From Rhinopithecus roxellana (lineage: Eukaryota > Chordata > Mammalia > Primates > Cercopithecidae): DNA of 64,000 nt. Shown here piece after piece: positions 13,401-25,335 of the stretch (within the stretch, counting starts at the first letter, position 1; every line of letters begins with the position of its first letter). The notes beneath the pieces are model-generated. The model was not told the DNA's origin. It searched no databases and saw only the letters and a list, made by a program, of their open reading frames with translations. The position numbers and the translations under genes were made by a program. The stretch lies in contig NC_044553.1 in NCBI RefSeq assembly GCF_007565055.1, positions 125,634,978-125,698,977 on the forward strand. The letters run 5' to 3'.

Positions 13401-15050
13401 AGGCATAAGTTGTAACTCTGTGAGATGAATTCACAGATCAGAAAGAAGTTTCTCAGAAAGCTACTTTCACGTTTTGAACGGATGAAAAGTCCTTTATCAG
13501 CGTAGGCCTCAACGCGATCCAAGAAGCCCTTCTCAGCTTCCTCAAAGACAGTGTTAACGAACTCCTCCACGAAACATAAATGTAACTCTGTGAGATGAAT
13601 TCACACATCACCAAGAAGTTTCTAAGAAACCTTCTTTCTAGTTTTCTTCTGTGGATATTTCCTTTGTCACCGTCAGGTTCATTGCGCTATGAAATACCAA
13701 ATTGGAGATTTCCAGAAAACTGTGTTAACAAGCTGATCACTGAAGAGAAACGTGTAACTCTGTGAGTTGCATTCACACATGGCAATGCAGTTTCTCAGAA
13801 AGCTTCTCTTTAGTTGTTATGTGAGGATAATTCCTTTTTCACCCTAGCCCTCAATGAGTTCCCAAATATAAATTTGCAGAATCCACGAGAACAGTGTTTG
13901 CAAACTGTTCCATGAAGGGACGTGTGGAACTCTGTGTGATGAAGTCACACATCAGAAAGCAATCTCTCAGAAAGTTTCTCTGTAGTTGTTATGTGAGTAC
14001 ATTTCCTTTTTCACCATGGGACCCTGTGGGCTAGCAAATATCTCTTTCCAGATTCCACGAAAAGAGTGTTAGCAAACTGCTTCCTGAGGCATAGGTTGTA
14101 ACTCTGTGAGATGAATTCACAGATCAGAAAGAAGTTTCTCAGAAAGCTTCTTTCACGTTTTGAACGGATGAAATGTCCTTTTCAGCGTAGGCCTCAATGC
14201 GATCCAAGGAAGCCCTTCTCAGCTTCCTCAAAGACAGTGTGAATGTACTGCTCCACGAAACATAAGTGTAACTCTGTGAGATGAATTCACACATCACCAA
14301 GAAGTTTCTAGGAAAGCTTCTTTCAGGTTTCATCTGTGGATATTTCCTTTGTCACCGTCAGGTTCATTGCGCTATGAAATACCAAATTGCAGATTTCCAG
14401 AAAACTGTGTTAACAAACTGATCACTGAAGAGAAACTTGTAACTCTGTGAGTTGCCGTCACACATGGCAATGCAGTTTCTCAGAAAGCTTCTCTTTAGTT
14501 GTTATGTGAGGATAATTCCTTTTTCACCCTAGCCCTCAATGAGCTCCCAAATATACCTTTGCAGAATCCACGTCAACAGTGTTAGCAAACTGTTCCAAGA
14601 AGGGCAGGGTGGAACTCTGTGTGATGAAGTCACACATCAGAAAGCAATCTCTCAGAAAGTTTCTCTGTAGTTATTATGTGAGGACATTTCCCTTTTCACC
14701 ATGGGCACCTATGGGTACCAAATATCACTTTCCAGATTTCACGAAAAGAGTGTTAGCAAACTGCTTCTTGAGGCATAGGTTGTAACTCTGTGAGAAGAAT
14801 TCACAGATCAGAAAGAAGTTTCTCAGAAAGCTTCTTTCACGTTTTGAGCGGATGAAATGTCCTTTATCTGCGTAGGGCTGAATGCGATCCAACGAAGCCC
14901 TTCTCAGCTTCCTCAAAGACAGTGTTAATTTACTGCTCCACGAAACATAAGTGTAACTCTGTGAGATGAATTTACACATCACCAAGAAGTTTCTAAGATA
15001 GCTTCTTTCTAGTTGTCATCTGTGGATATTTCCTTTGTCACCGTCAGGTT
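10461..15050 (-). repeat. 12-monomer super-repeat (3-HOR period, ~2060 bp), two copies and a part
   Basis: Variants recur every three HORs. 'gttaatttactgctcc' in A is at about 10808, 12867 and 14922. 'gtgagtacatttcc' with 'gggaccctgtggg' in D is at about 11931 and 13993. The shortened 'ctttcaggtttcatctg' in B is at about 12264 and 14322. 'cttgtaactctg' before C is at about 12379 and 14439. Intervening HORs carry the common sequence instead. The pattern is a nested higher-order repeat of twelve monomers. Copies are less alike than the 4.5-8.6 kb pair, so it is probably older or partly overwritten by conversion. Confidence 0.75.
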
Positions 15051-18000
15051 CATTGCGCTATGAAATAGCAAATTGCAGATTTCCAGAGAACTGTGTTAGC
15101 AAACTGATCACTGAAGAGAAACGTGTAACTCTGTGAGTTGCATTCACACATGGCAATGCAGTTTCTCAGAAAGCTTCTCTTTAGTTGTTGTGTGAGGATA
15201 ATTCCTTTTTCACCCTTGCCCTCAGGGAGCGCCCAAATATACCATTGCAGTATCCACGAGAACACTGTTAGCAAAGTATTCCAAGAAGAGAAGGGTGGAA
15301 CTCTGTGTGATGAAGTCACACATCAGAAAGCAATCTCTCAGAAAGTTTCTCTGTAGTTATTATATGAGGACATTTCCTTTTTCACCATGGGCCCCTATGG
15401 ACTACCAAATATCACTTTCCAGATTCCACGAAAAGAGTGTTAGCAAACTGCTTCTTGAGGCATAGGTTGTAACTCTGTGAGATGAATTCACAGAGCAGAA
15501 AGAAGTTTCTCAGAAAGCTTCTTTCACGTTTTGAACGGATGAAATGTCCTTTACCACCGTAGGCCTCAGTGCGATCCAAGGAAGCCCTTCTCAGCTTCCT
15601 CAAAGACAGTGTTAATGGACTGCTCCACGAAACATAAGTGTAACTCTGTGAGATGAATTCACACAACACCAAGAAGTTTCTAAGAAAGCTTCTTTCTAGT
15701 TTTCATCTGTGGATATTTCCTTTGTCACCGTAAAGTTCATTACGCTATGAATTACCAAATTGCAGATTTCCAGAAAACTGTGTTAACAAACTGATCACTG
15801 AAGGGAAACGTGTAACTCTGTGAGTTGCATTCACACATGGCAATGCAGTTTCTCAGAAAGCTTCTCTTTAGTTGTTATGTTAGGAGAATTCCTTTTTCAC
15901 CCTAGCCCTCAATGAGCTCCCAAATATACCTTTGCAGAATCCACGAGAACAGTGTTAGCAAACTCTTCCAAGAAGGGAAGGGTGGAACTCTGTGTGATGA
16001 AGTCACACATCAGAAAGCAGTCTCTCATAAAGTTTCTCTGTAGTTATGATGTGAGGACATTTCCTTTTTCACCAAGGGCCCCTAGGGGTTACCAAATATC
16101 ACATTCCAGATTCCACGAAAAGAGTGTTGGCAAACTGCTTCTTGAGGCATAGGTTGTAACTCTGTGAGATGAATTCACAGATCAGAAAGAAGTTTCTCAG
16201 AAAGCTTCTTTCACGTTTTGAACGGATGAAATTTCCATTATCAGCGTAGACCTCAATGCGATCCAAGGAAGCCCTTCTCAGATTCCTCAAAGACAGTGTT
16301 AATGGACTGCTCCATGAAACATAAGTGTAAATCTGTGAAATGAATTCACACATCACGAAGAAGTTTCTAAGAAAACTTCTTTCTAGTTTTCATCTGTGGA
16401 TATTTCCTTTGTCACCATCACGTTCATTGGGCTATGAAATACCAAATTGCAGATTTCCAGTAAACTGAGTTAACAAACTGATCACTGAAGAGAAACGTGT
16501 AACTCTGTGAGTTGCATTCACACATGACAATGCAGTTTCTCAGAAAGCTTCTCTTTAGTTGTTGTGTGACGATAATTCCGTTTTCACCCTGGCCCCCAAT
16601 GAGCTCCCAAAAATACTTTGCAGAATCCACGAGAACAGTTTTAGCAAAGTGTTCCAAGAAGGAATGAGTGGAACTCTGTGTGATGAAGTCACACATCAGA
16701 AAGCAATCTCTCAGAAAGTTTCTCTGTAGTTATTATGTGAGGACATTTCCTTTTCACCATGGGCCCGTAGGGGCTACCAAATGTTACTTTCCAGATTCCA
16801 CGAAAAGAGTGTTAGCAAACTGCTTCTTGAGGCATAGGTTGTAACCCTGTGAGATGAATTCACAGATCAGAAAGAAGTTTCTCAGAAAGCTTCTTTCACG
16901 TATTGAACGGATGAAATTTCCTTTATCAGCATAGGCCTCAATGCGATCCAAGGAAGCCCTTCTCAGCTTCCTCAAAGACAGTGTTAATGGACTGCTCCAC
17001 GAAACATAAGTGTAACTCTGTGAGATGAATTCACACATCAACAAGAAGTTTCTAAAAAGCTTCTTTCTAGTTGTCATCTGTGGATATTTCATTTGTCATC
17101 GTAAGGTTCATTGCGCTACGAAATACCAAATTGCAGCTTTCCAGAACACTGTGTTAACAAACTGATCACTGAAGAGAAACGTGTAACTCTGTGAGTTGCA
17201 TTCACACCTGGCAATGCAGTTTCTAAGAAATCTTCTCTTTAGTTGTTATGTGAGGATAATTCCTTTTTCACCCTAGCCCTCAATGAGCTCCCAAATATAC
17301 CTTTGCAGAATCCACGAGAACAGTGTTAGCAAATTGTTCCAAGAAGGGAAGGGGGGAACTCTGTGTGATGAAGTCACACCTCAGAAAGCAATCTCTCAGA
17401 AAGTTTCTCTGTAGTTATTATGTGAGGACATTTCCTTTTTCACAATGGGCCCCTTTGGTCTACCAAATATCACTTTCCAGATTCCACGAAAAGAGTGTTA
17501 TCAAACTGCTTCTTGAGGCATAGGTTGTAACTCTGTGAGATGAATTCACAGATCAGAAAGAAGTTTCTCAGAAAGCTTCTTTCACCTTTTGAACGGATGA
17601 AATTTCCTTTATCAGTGTAGGCCTCAATGCGATCCAAGGAAGCCCTTCTCAGCTTCCTCAAATACAGTGTTAATGGACTGCTCCACGAAACATAAGTGTA
17701 ACTCTGTGAGATGAATTCACACATCACCACGAAGTTTCTAATAAAGCTTCTTTCTAGTTGTCATCTGTTGATATTTCATTTGTCACCATAAGGTTCATTC
17801 CGCTATGAAATACCAAACTGCAGATTTCCAGAAAACTGTGTTAACAAACTGATCACTGAAGAGAAACGTTTAACTCTGTGAGTTGCATTCACACCTGGCA
17901 ATGCAGTTTCTCAGAAAGCTTCTCTTTAGTTGTTATGTGAGGATAATTCCTTTTTCACCCTAGCCCTCAATGAGCTCCCAAATATACCTTTGCAGAATCC

Positions 18001-21000
18001 ACGAGAACAGTGTTAGCAAACTGTTCGAAGAAGGGAAATGGGGAACTCTGTGTGATGAAGTCACACATCAGAAAGCAATCTCTCAGAAAGTTTCTCTGTA
18101 GTTATTATGTGAGGACATTTCCTTTTTCACCATGGGCCCCTGTGGGCTACCAAATATCACTTTCCAGATTCCACGAAAGAGTGTTAGCAAACTACTTCTT
18201 GAGACATAGGTTGTAACTCTGTGAGATGAATTCACAGATCAGAAAGAAGTTTCTCAAAATGCTTCGTTTACATTTTGAACGGGTGAAATTTCCTTTATAA
18301 ACGTATGCCTCAATGCTATCCAAGGAAGCCCTTCTCAGCTTCCTCAAAGAGAGTGTTATTGGACTGCTCCACGAAACATAAGTGTAACTCTGTGAGATGA
18401 ATTCACACATCACCAAGAAGTTTCTAAGAAAGCTTCGTTCTAGTTGTCATCTGTGGATATTTCTTTTGTCACCGTAAGTTTCATTGCGCTATGAAATACC
18501 AAATTGCAATTATCCAAAAAACTGTGTTAACAAACTGATCACTGAAGAGAAACGTGTAACTCTGTGACTTGCATTCACACCTGGCAATGCAGTTTCTCAG
18601 AAAGCTTCTCCTTAGTTGTTATGTGAGGATAATTCCTTTTTCACCCTAGCCCTCAATGAGCTCCCAAATATACCTTTGCAAAATCCACGAGAACAGTGTT
18701 AGCAAACTGTTCCAAGAAGGGAAGGGTGGAACTCTGTGTGATGAAGTCACACATCAGAAAGCAATCTCTCAGAAAGTTTCTCTGTAGTTATGATGTGAGG
18801 ACATTTCCTTTTTCAACATGGGCCCCTTTGGGCTACCAAATATCACTTTCCAGATTCCACGAAAAGAGTGTTAGCAAACTACTTCTGGAGGCATAGGTTC
18901 TAACTCTGTGAGATGAATTCACAGATCAGAAAGAAGTTTCTCAGAAAGCTTCTTTCACGTTTTGAACGGATGAAATTTCCTTTATCAGCGTAGTCCTCAA
19001 TGCGATCCAAGGGAGCCCTTCTCAGCTTCCTCAAAGGCAGTGTTAATGGACTGCTCCACGAAACATAAGTGTAACTCCGTGAGATGAATTCACACATCAC
19101 CAAGAAGTTTCTACGAAAGCTTCTTTCTAGTTTTCATTTGTGGATATTTCCTTTGTAACCGTCAGCTTAATTCCGCCATGAAATACTAAATTGCAGATTT
19201 CCAGAAAACTGTGTTAACAAACTGATCACTGAAGAGAAACGTGTAACTCTGTGACTTGCATTCACACATGGCAATGCAGTTTCTCAGAAAGCTTCTCTTT
19301 AGTTGTTATGTGAGGATAATTCCTTTTTCACCCTAGCCCTCAATGAGCTCCCAAATATACCTTTGCAGAATCCACGAGAACAGTGTTAGCAAACTGTTCC
19401 AAGAAGGGAAGGGTGGAACTCTGTGTGATGAAGTCACACATCAGAAAGCAATCTCTCAGAAAGTTTCTCTGTAGTTATTATGTGAGGACATTTCCTTTTT
19501 CACCATGGGCCACTAGGGGCTACCAAATATCACTTTCAAGATTCCACGAAAAGAGTGTTAGCAAAATGCTTCTTGAGGCATAGGTTGTAACTCTGTGAGA
19601 TGAATTCACAGATCAGAAAAAGTTTCTCAGAAAGCTTCTTTCACGTTTTGAACGGATGAAATTTCCTTTATCAGCGTAGGCCTCAATGCGATCCAAGAAG
19701 CCCTTCTCAGCTTCCTCAACGACAGTGTTAATGGACTGCTCCACGAAATATAAGTGTAACTCGGTGAGATGAATTCACACATCACCAAGAAGTTTCTAAG
19801 AAAGCTTCTTTCTAGTTTTCATCTGTGGATATTTCCTTTGTCACCGTCAGGTTCATTGCGCTATGAAATACCAGATTTCAGATTTCCAGAAAACTGTGTT
19901 AACAAACTGATCACTGAAGAGAAACGTGTAACTCTGTGTGTTGCATTCACACATGGCAATGCCGTTTCTGAGAAAGCTTCTCTTTAGTTGTTATGTGAGG
20001 ATAATTCCTTTTTCACCCTAGTCCTCAATGAGCTCCCAAATATACCTTTGCAGAATCCACGAGAACAGTTTTAGCAAACTGTTCCAAGAAGGGAAGGGTG
20101 GAACTCTGTGTGATGAAGTCACACATCAGAAAGCAATCTCTCAGAAAGTTTCTCGGTAGTTATGATGTGAGGACATTTCCTTTTTCACCATGGGCCCCTA
20201 TGGGCTACCAAATATCACTTTCCAGATTCCACGAAAAGAGTGTTAGGAAACTGCTTCTGGAGGCATAGGTTGTAACTCTGTGAGAGGAATTCACAGATCA
20301 GAAAAAGTTTCTCAGAAAGCTTCTTTCACGTTTTGAACGGATGAAATTTCCTTTATCAGCGTAGGCCTCAATGCGATCCAAGAAGCCCTTCTCAGCTTCC
20401 TCAAAGACAGTGTTAATGGACTGCTCCACGAAACATAAGTGTAACTCTGTGAGATGAATTCACACATCACCAAGTAGTTTCTAAGAAAGCTTCTTTCTAG
20501 TTTTCATCTGTGGATATTTCCATTGTCACCGTAAGGTTCATTGCGCTATAAAATACCAAATTGCAGATTTCCAGAATACTGTGTTAACAAACTGTTCACT
20601 GAGGAGAAACCTGTAACTCTGTGAGTTGCATTACCACATGGCAATGCAGTTTCTCAGAAAGTTTCTCTTTAGTTAATATGTGAGGATAATTCCTTTTTCA
20701 CCCTAGCCCCCAATGAGCTCCCAAATATACCTTTGCAGAATCCACGAGAACAGAGTTAGCAAACTGTTCCAAGAAGGGAAGTGTGGAACTCTATGTGATG
20801 AAGACACACATCAGAAAGCAATGTCTCAGAAAGTTTCTCTGTAGTTTTTATGTGAGGACATTTCCTTTTTCACCATGGGCCCCTATGGGCTTCCAAATAT
20901 CACTTTCCAGATTCCACGAAAAGAGTGTTAGCAAACTGCTTCTTGAGGCATAGGTTATAACTCTGTGAGATGAATTCACAGATCAGAAAGAAGTTTCTCG

Positions 21001-23094
21001 GAAAGCTTCTTTCACGTTTTGAACGGATGAAATTTCCTTTATCAGCGCAGGCCTCAATGCGATTCAAGGAAACCCTTCTCAGCTTCCTCAAAGACAGTGT
21101 GAATGGTCTGCTCCACGAAACATAAGTGTAACTCTGTGAGATGAACTCACACATCACCAAGAAGTTTCTAAGAAAGCTTCTTACTAGTTTTCATCTGTGG
21201 ATATTTCCTTTGCCACCGTAAGGTTCATTGCGCTACGAAATACCAAATTGCAGTTTTCCAGAAAACTGTGTTAACAAACTGATCACTGAAGAGAAACGTG
21301 TAACTCTGTTAGTTGCATTCACACATGGCAATGCAGTTTCTCAGAAAGCTTCTCTTTAGTTATTATGTGAGGATAATTCCTTTTTCACCCTAGCCCTCAA
21401 TGAGCTCCCAAATATACCTTTGCATAATCCACGAGAACAGTGTTCGCAAAATGTTCCTAGAAGGGAAGGGTGGAACTCTGTGTGATGAAGTCACATATCA
21501 GAAAGCAATCTCTCAGAAAGTTTCTCTGTAGTGATTATGTGAGGACATTTCCTTTTTCACCATGGGCAACTATGGGTTACCAAATATCACTTTCCAGATT
21601 CCACGAAAAGAGTGTTAGCAAACTGCTTCTTGAGGCATAGGTTGTAACACTGTGAGATGAATTCACAGATCAGAAAGAAGTTTCTCAGAAAGCTTGTTTC
21701 ACGTTTTGAACGGATGAAATTTCCTTTATCAGCGTAGGCCTCAATGCGATCCAAGGAAGCCCTTCTCAGCTTCCTCAAAGACAGTGTTAATGGACTGCTC
21801 CACGAAACATAAGTGTAACTCTATGAGATGCATTCACACGTCAGCAAAAAGTTTCTAAGAAAGCTTTTTTCCAGTTTTCATCTGTGGATATTTCCTTTGT
21901 GACCGTAAGGTTCATTTCGCTATGTAATACCAAATTGCAGATTTCCAGAAAACTGTGCTAACAAACTGATCACTGAAGAGAAACGTGTAACTCTGTGAGT
22001 TGCATTCACACAATGCAATGCAGTTTCACGGAAATTTTCTCTTTAGTTATTATGTGAGGTTAATTCCTTTTTCACCCTAGCCGTCAATGAGCTCCCAAAT
22101 ATACATTTGCAGAATCCACGAGAACAGTATTAGCACACTGTTCCAAGAGGGAAGGGTGGAACTCTCTGTGATGAAGACACATATCAGAAAGCCATCTCTC
22201 AGAAAGTTTCTCTGTAGTTATTATGTGAGGATATTTCCTTTTTCACCATGGGCCCCTATGGGCTACCAAATATCACATTCCAGATTCCACGAAAGAGTGT
22301 CAGCAAACTGCTTCTTGAGGCATAGGTTGTAACTCTGTGAGATGAATTCACAGATCAGAAAGCAGTTTCTCAGAAAGCTTCTTTCACTTGTTGAACGGAT
22401 TAAATTTCCTTTATCAGCATAGGCCTCAATGCGATCAAAGGAAGCCCTTCTCAGCTTCCTCAAAGACAGTGTTAATGGACTGCTCCACGAAATATAAGTG
22501 TAACTCTGTGAGATGTATTCACACATCACCCATTAGTTTCTAAGAAAGCTTCTTTCCAGTTTTCATCTGTGGATATTTCCTTTGTCACCGTAAGGTTCAT
22601 TGCGCTATGAAATACCAAATTGCAGATTTCCAGAAAACTGTGTTAACAAACGGATCACTGAAGAGAAACGTGTAACTCTGTGAGTTGAATTCACACATGG
22701 CAATGCAGTTTCTCAGAAAGCTTCTCTTTAGTTATTCTGTGAGGATAATTCCTTTTTCACCCTAGCCCTCAATGAGCTCCAAAATATACATTTGCAGAAT
22801 CCACGAGAACAGTGTTAGGAAACTGTTCCAAGAAGGGAAGGGTGGAACTCTGTGTGATGAAGTCACACAACAGAAAGCAATCTCTCAGAAAGTTTCTCTG
22901 TAGTTATTATGTGAGGAGAATTCATTTTTCACCTTGGGCAACTATGGGCTACCAAATATCACTTTCCAGATTCCACGAAAAGAGTGTTAGCAAACTGCTT
23001 CTTGAGGCATAGGTTGTAACTCTGTGAGATGAATTCACAGATCAGAAAGAAGTTTCTCAGAAAGCTTCTTCCACGTGTTGAACGGATGAAATTT

Positions 23095-23115
23095 CCTTGA
23101 TCAGCGATCCAAGGA
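23095..23115. other. 14 bp deletion inside an A monomer
   Basis: The usual 'cagcgtaggcctcaatgcga' reads 'cagcgatcc' here: 14 bases are missing between two GCG triplets, leaving one GCG. With a further missing base at about 23246 ('ctgtggtattt') this explains the 672 bp step between the markers at 22812 and 23484. It looks like slippage between short direct repeats. Confidence 0.85.
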
Positions 23116-24201
23116 AGCCTTTCTCAGCTTCCTCAAAGACAGTGTGAATGGACTGCTCCACCAAACATAAGTGTAACTCTATGGGATGAATTCACACATC
23201 ACCAAGAAGTTTCTAAGAAAGCTTCTTTCTAGTTTTCATCTGTGGTATTTCCTTTGTCACCGTCATGTTCATTGCGCTATGAAATAGCAAATTGCAGATT
23301 TCCAGAAAACTGTGTTAACAAACTGATCACTGAAGAGAAACGTGTAACTAGGTGAGTTGCATTCACACATGGCTATGCAATTTCTCAGAAAGCTTCTCTT
23401 TAGTTATTATGTGAGGATAATTCCTTTTTCACCCTAGCCCTCAATCAACTACAAAATATACCTTTGCAGAATCCACGAGAACAGTGTTAGCAAAGTGTTC
23501 CAAGAAGGGAAGGGTGGAACTCTGTGTGATGAAGTCACACATCAGAAAGCAATCTCTCAGAAAGTTTCTCTGTAGTTATTATGTGAGGACATTTCCTTTT
23601 TCACCATGGGCCCCTATGGGCTACCAAATATCACTTTCCAGATTGCACGAAAAGAGTGTTAGCAAACAGCTTCTTGAGGCATAGGTTGTAACACGGTGAT
23701 ATGAATTCACAGATCAGAAAGAAGTTTCTCAGAAAGCTTCTTTCACGTTTTGAACGGATGAAATTTCCTTTATCAGCGTAGGCCTCAATGCGATCCAAGG
23801 AAGCCCTTCTCAGCTTCCTCAAAGACAGTGTTAATGGACTGCTCCACGAAACATAAGTGTAACTCTGTGAGATGAATTCACACATCACCAAGAAGTTTCT
23901 ACGAAAGCTTCCTTCCTGTTTCATCTGTGGATATTTCCTTTGTCACCGTAAGGTTCATTGCGCTATGAAATACCAAAATGCAGATTTCCAGAAAACTGTG
24001 TTAACAAACTGATTACTGAAGAGAAACGTGTAACTCTGTGAGTTGCATTCACCAATGGCAATGCAGTTTCTCGGAAAGCTTCTCTTCAGTTTTTATGTGA
24101 GGATAATTCCTTTTTCACCCTAGCCCTCAATGTGCTCCCAAATATACCTTTGCAGAATCCAATAGAGCAGTGTTAGCAATATGTTCCCCGAAGGGAAGGG
24201 T

Positions 24202-24714
24202 GGAACTCTGAGTGATGAATTCACACATCAGAAAGCAATCTCTCAGAAAGTTTCTCTGTAGTTATTATGTGAGGACATTTCCTTTTTCACCATGGGTCCC
24301 AATGGGCTACCAAATATCACTTTCCACATTGCACGAAAAGAGTGTTAGCAAAATTTTTCTTGAGGCATAGGTTGTAACACTGTGAGATGAATTCACACCT
24401 CACAAAGAAGTTTCTAAGAAGGCTTCTTTATAGTTTTCATCTCTGGATATTTCCTTTGTCAACGTAAGTTTCATTACGCTATGAAATACCAAATTGCCGA
24501 TTTTCAGAAAACTGTTAACAAACTGATCACTGAAGAGAAACGTGTAACTCTGTGAGTGGCACTCACACATGGCAATGCAGTTTCTCGGAAAGCTTCTCTT
24601 TAGTTATTCTGTGAGGATAATTCTTTTTCACCCTAGCCCTCAATGAGCTCCCAAATATAAATTTGCGGAATCCACGAGAATAGTGTTAGCAAACTGTTCC
24701 AAGAAGGGAAGGGT
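24202..24714 (-). repeat. 3-mer HOR variant (D-B-C, monomer A missing)
   Basis: The markers at 24170 and 24683 are only 513 bp apart. D (24202-24373) ends normally with 'gaggcataggtt' and runs directly into a B monomer (24374-24543: 'cacctcacaaagaag'), then C (24544-24714). The whole A monomer is gone. The first ~25 bases of A and B are the same, so an unequal exchange inside that stretch explains the loss. The preceding C is also unusual ('aatccaatagagcag' near 24158). Confidence 0.9.
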
Positions 24715-25300
24715 GGAAAACTGTGTGATGAAGTCACACATCAGAAAGCAATCTCTCAGAAAGTTTCTCTTTAGTTATTATGTGAGGACATATCCTTTTT
24801 CACCATGGGCCCCTATGGGCTACCAAATATCACTTTCCAGATTCCACGAAAAGAGTGTTAGCAAACTGCTTCTTGAGGCATAAGTTGTAACTCTGTGAGA
24901 TGAATTCGGAGATCAGAAAGAAGTTTCTCAGAAAGCTTCTTTCACGTTTTGAACGGATGAAATTTCCTTTATCAGCGTAGGCCTCAATGCGATCCAAGGA
25001 AGCCCTTCTCAGCTTCCTGAAAGACCGTGTTAATGGACTGCTCCATGAAACATAAGTGTAACTCTGTGAGATGAATTCACACATCACCAAGAAGTTTCTA
25101 AGAAAGCTTCTTTCCAGTTTTCATCTCTGGATATTTCCTTTGTCACCGTAAGGTTCATTTCGCTATGAAATACCAAATTGCAGATTTCCAGAACACTGTG
25201 TTAACAAACTGATCACTGAAGACAAACTTGTAACTCTGTGAGTTGCATTCACACATGGCAATGCGGTTTCTCAGAAATCTTCTCCTTAGTTATTATCTGA

Positions 25301-25335
25301 GGATGATTCCTATTTCCTTTTTCACTTCCTTAGCC
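25301..25335. other. ~10 bp insertion in a C monomer
   Basis: Where other C monomers read 'ggataattcctttttcaccc', this copy has an extra 'tatttcct'-like segment and 'cacttcctt' before 'agccctc'. The step between markers (24683 to 25380) is 697 bp rather than 687. The extra bases resemble the neighbouring 'attcct/ttcct', so a short local duplication is likely. Confidence 0.75.
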
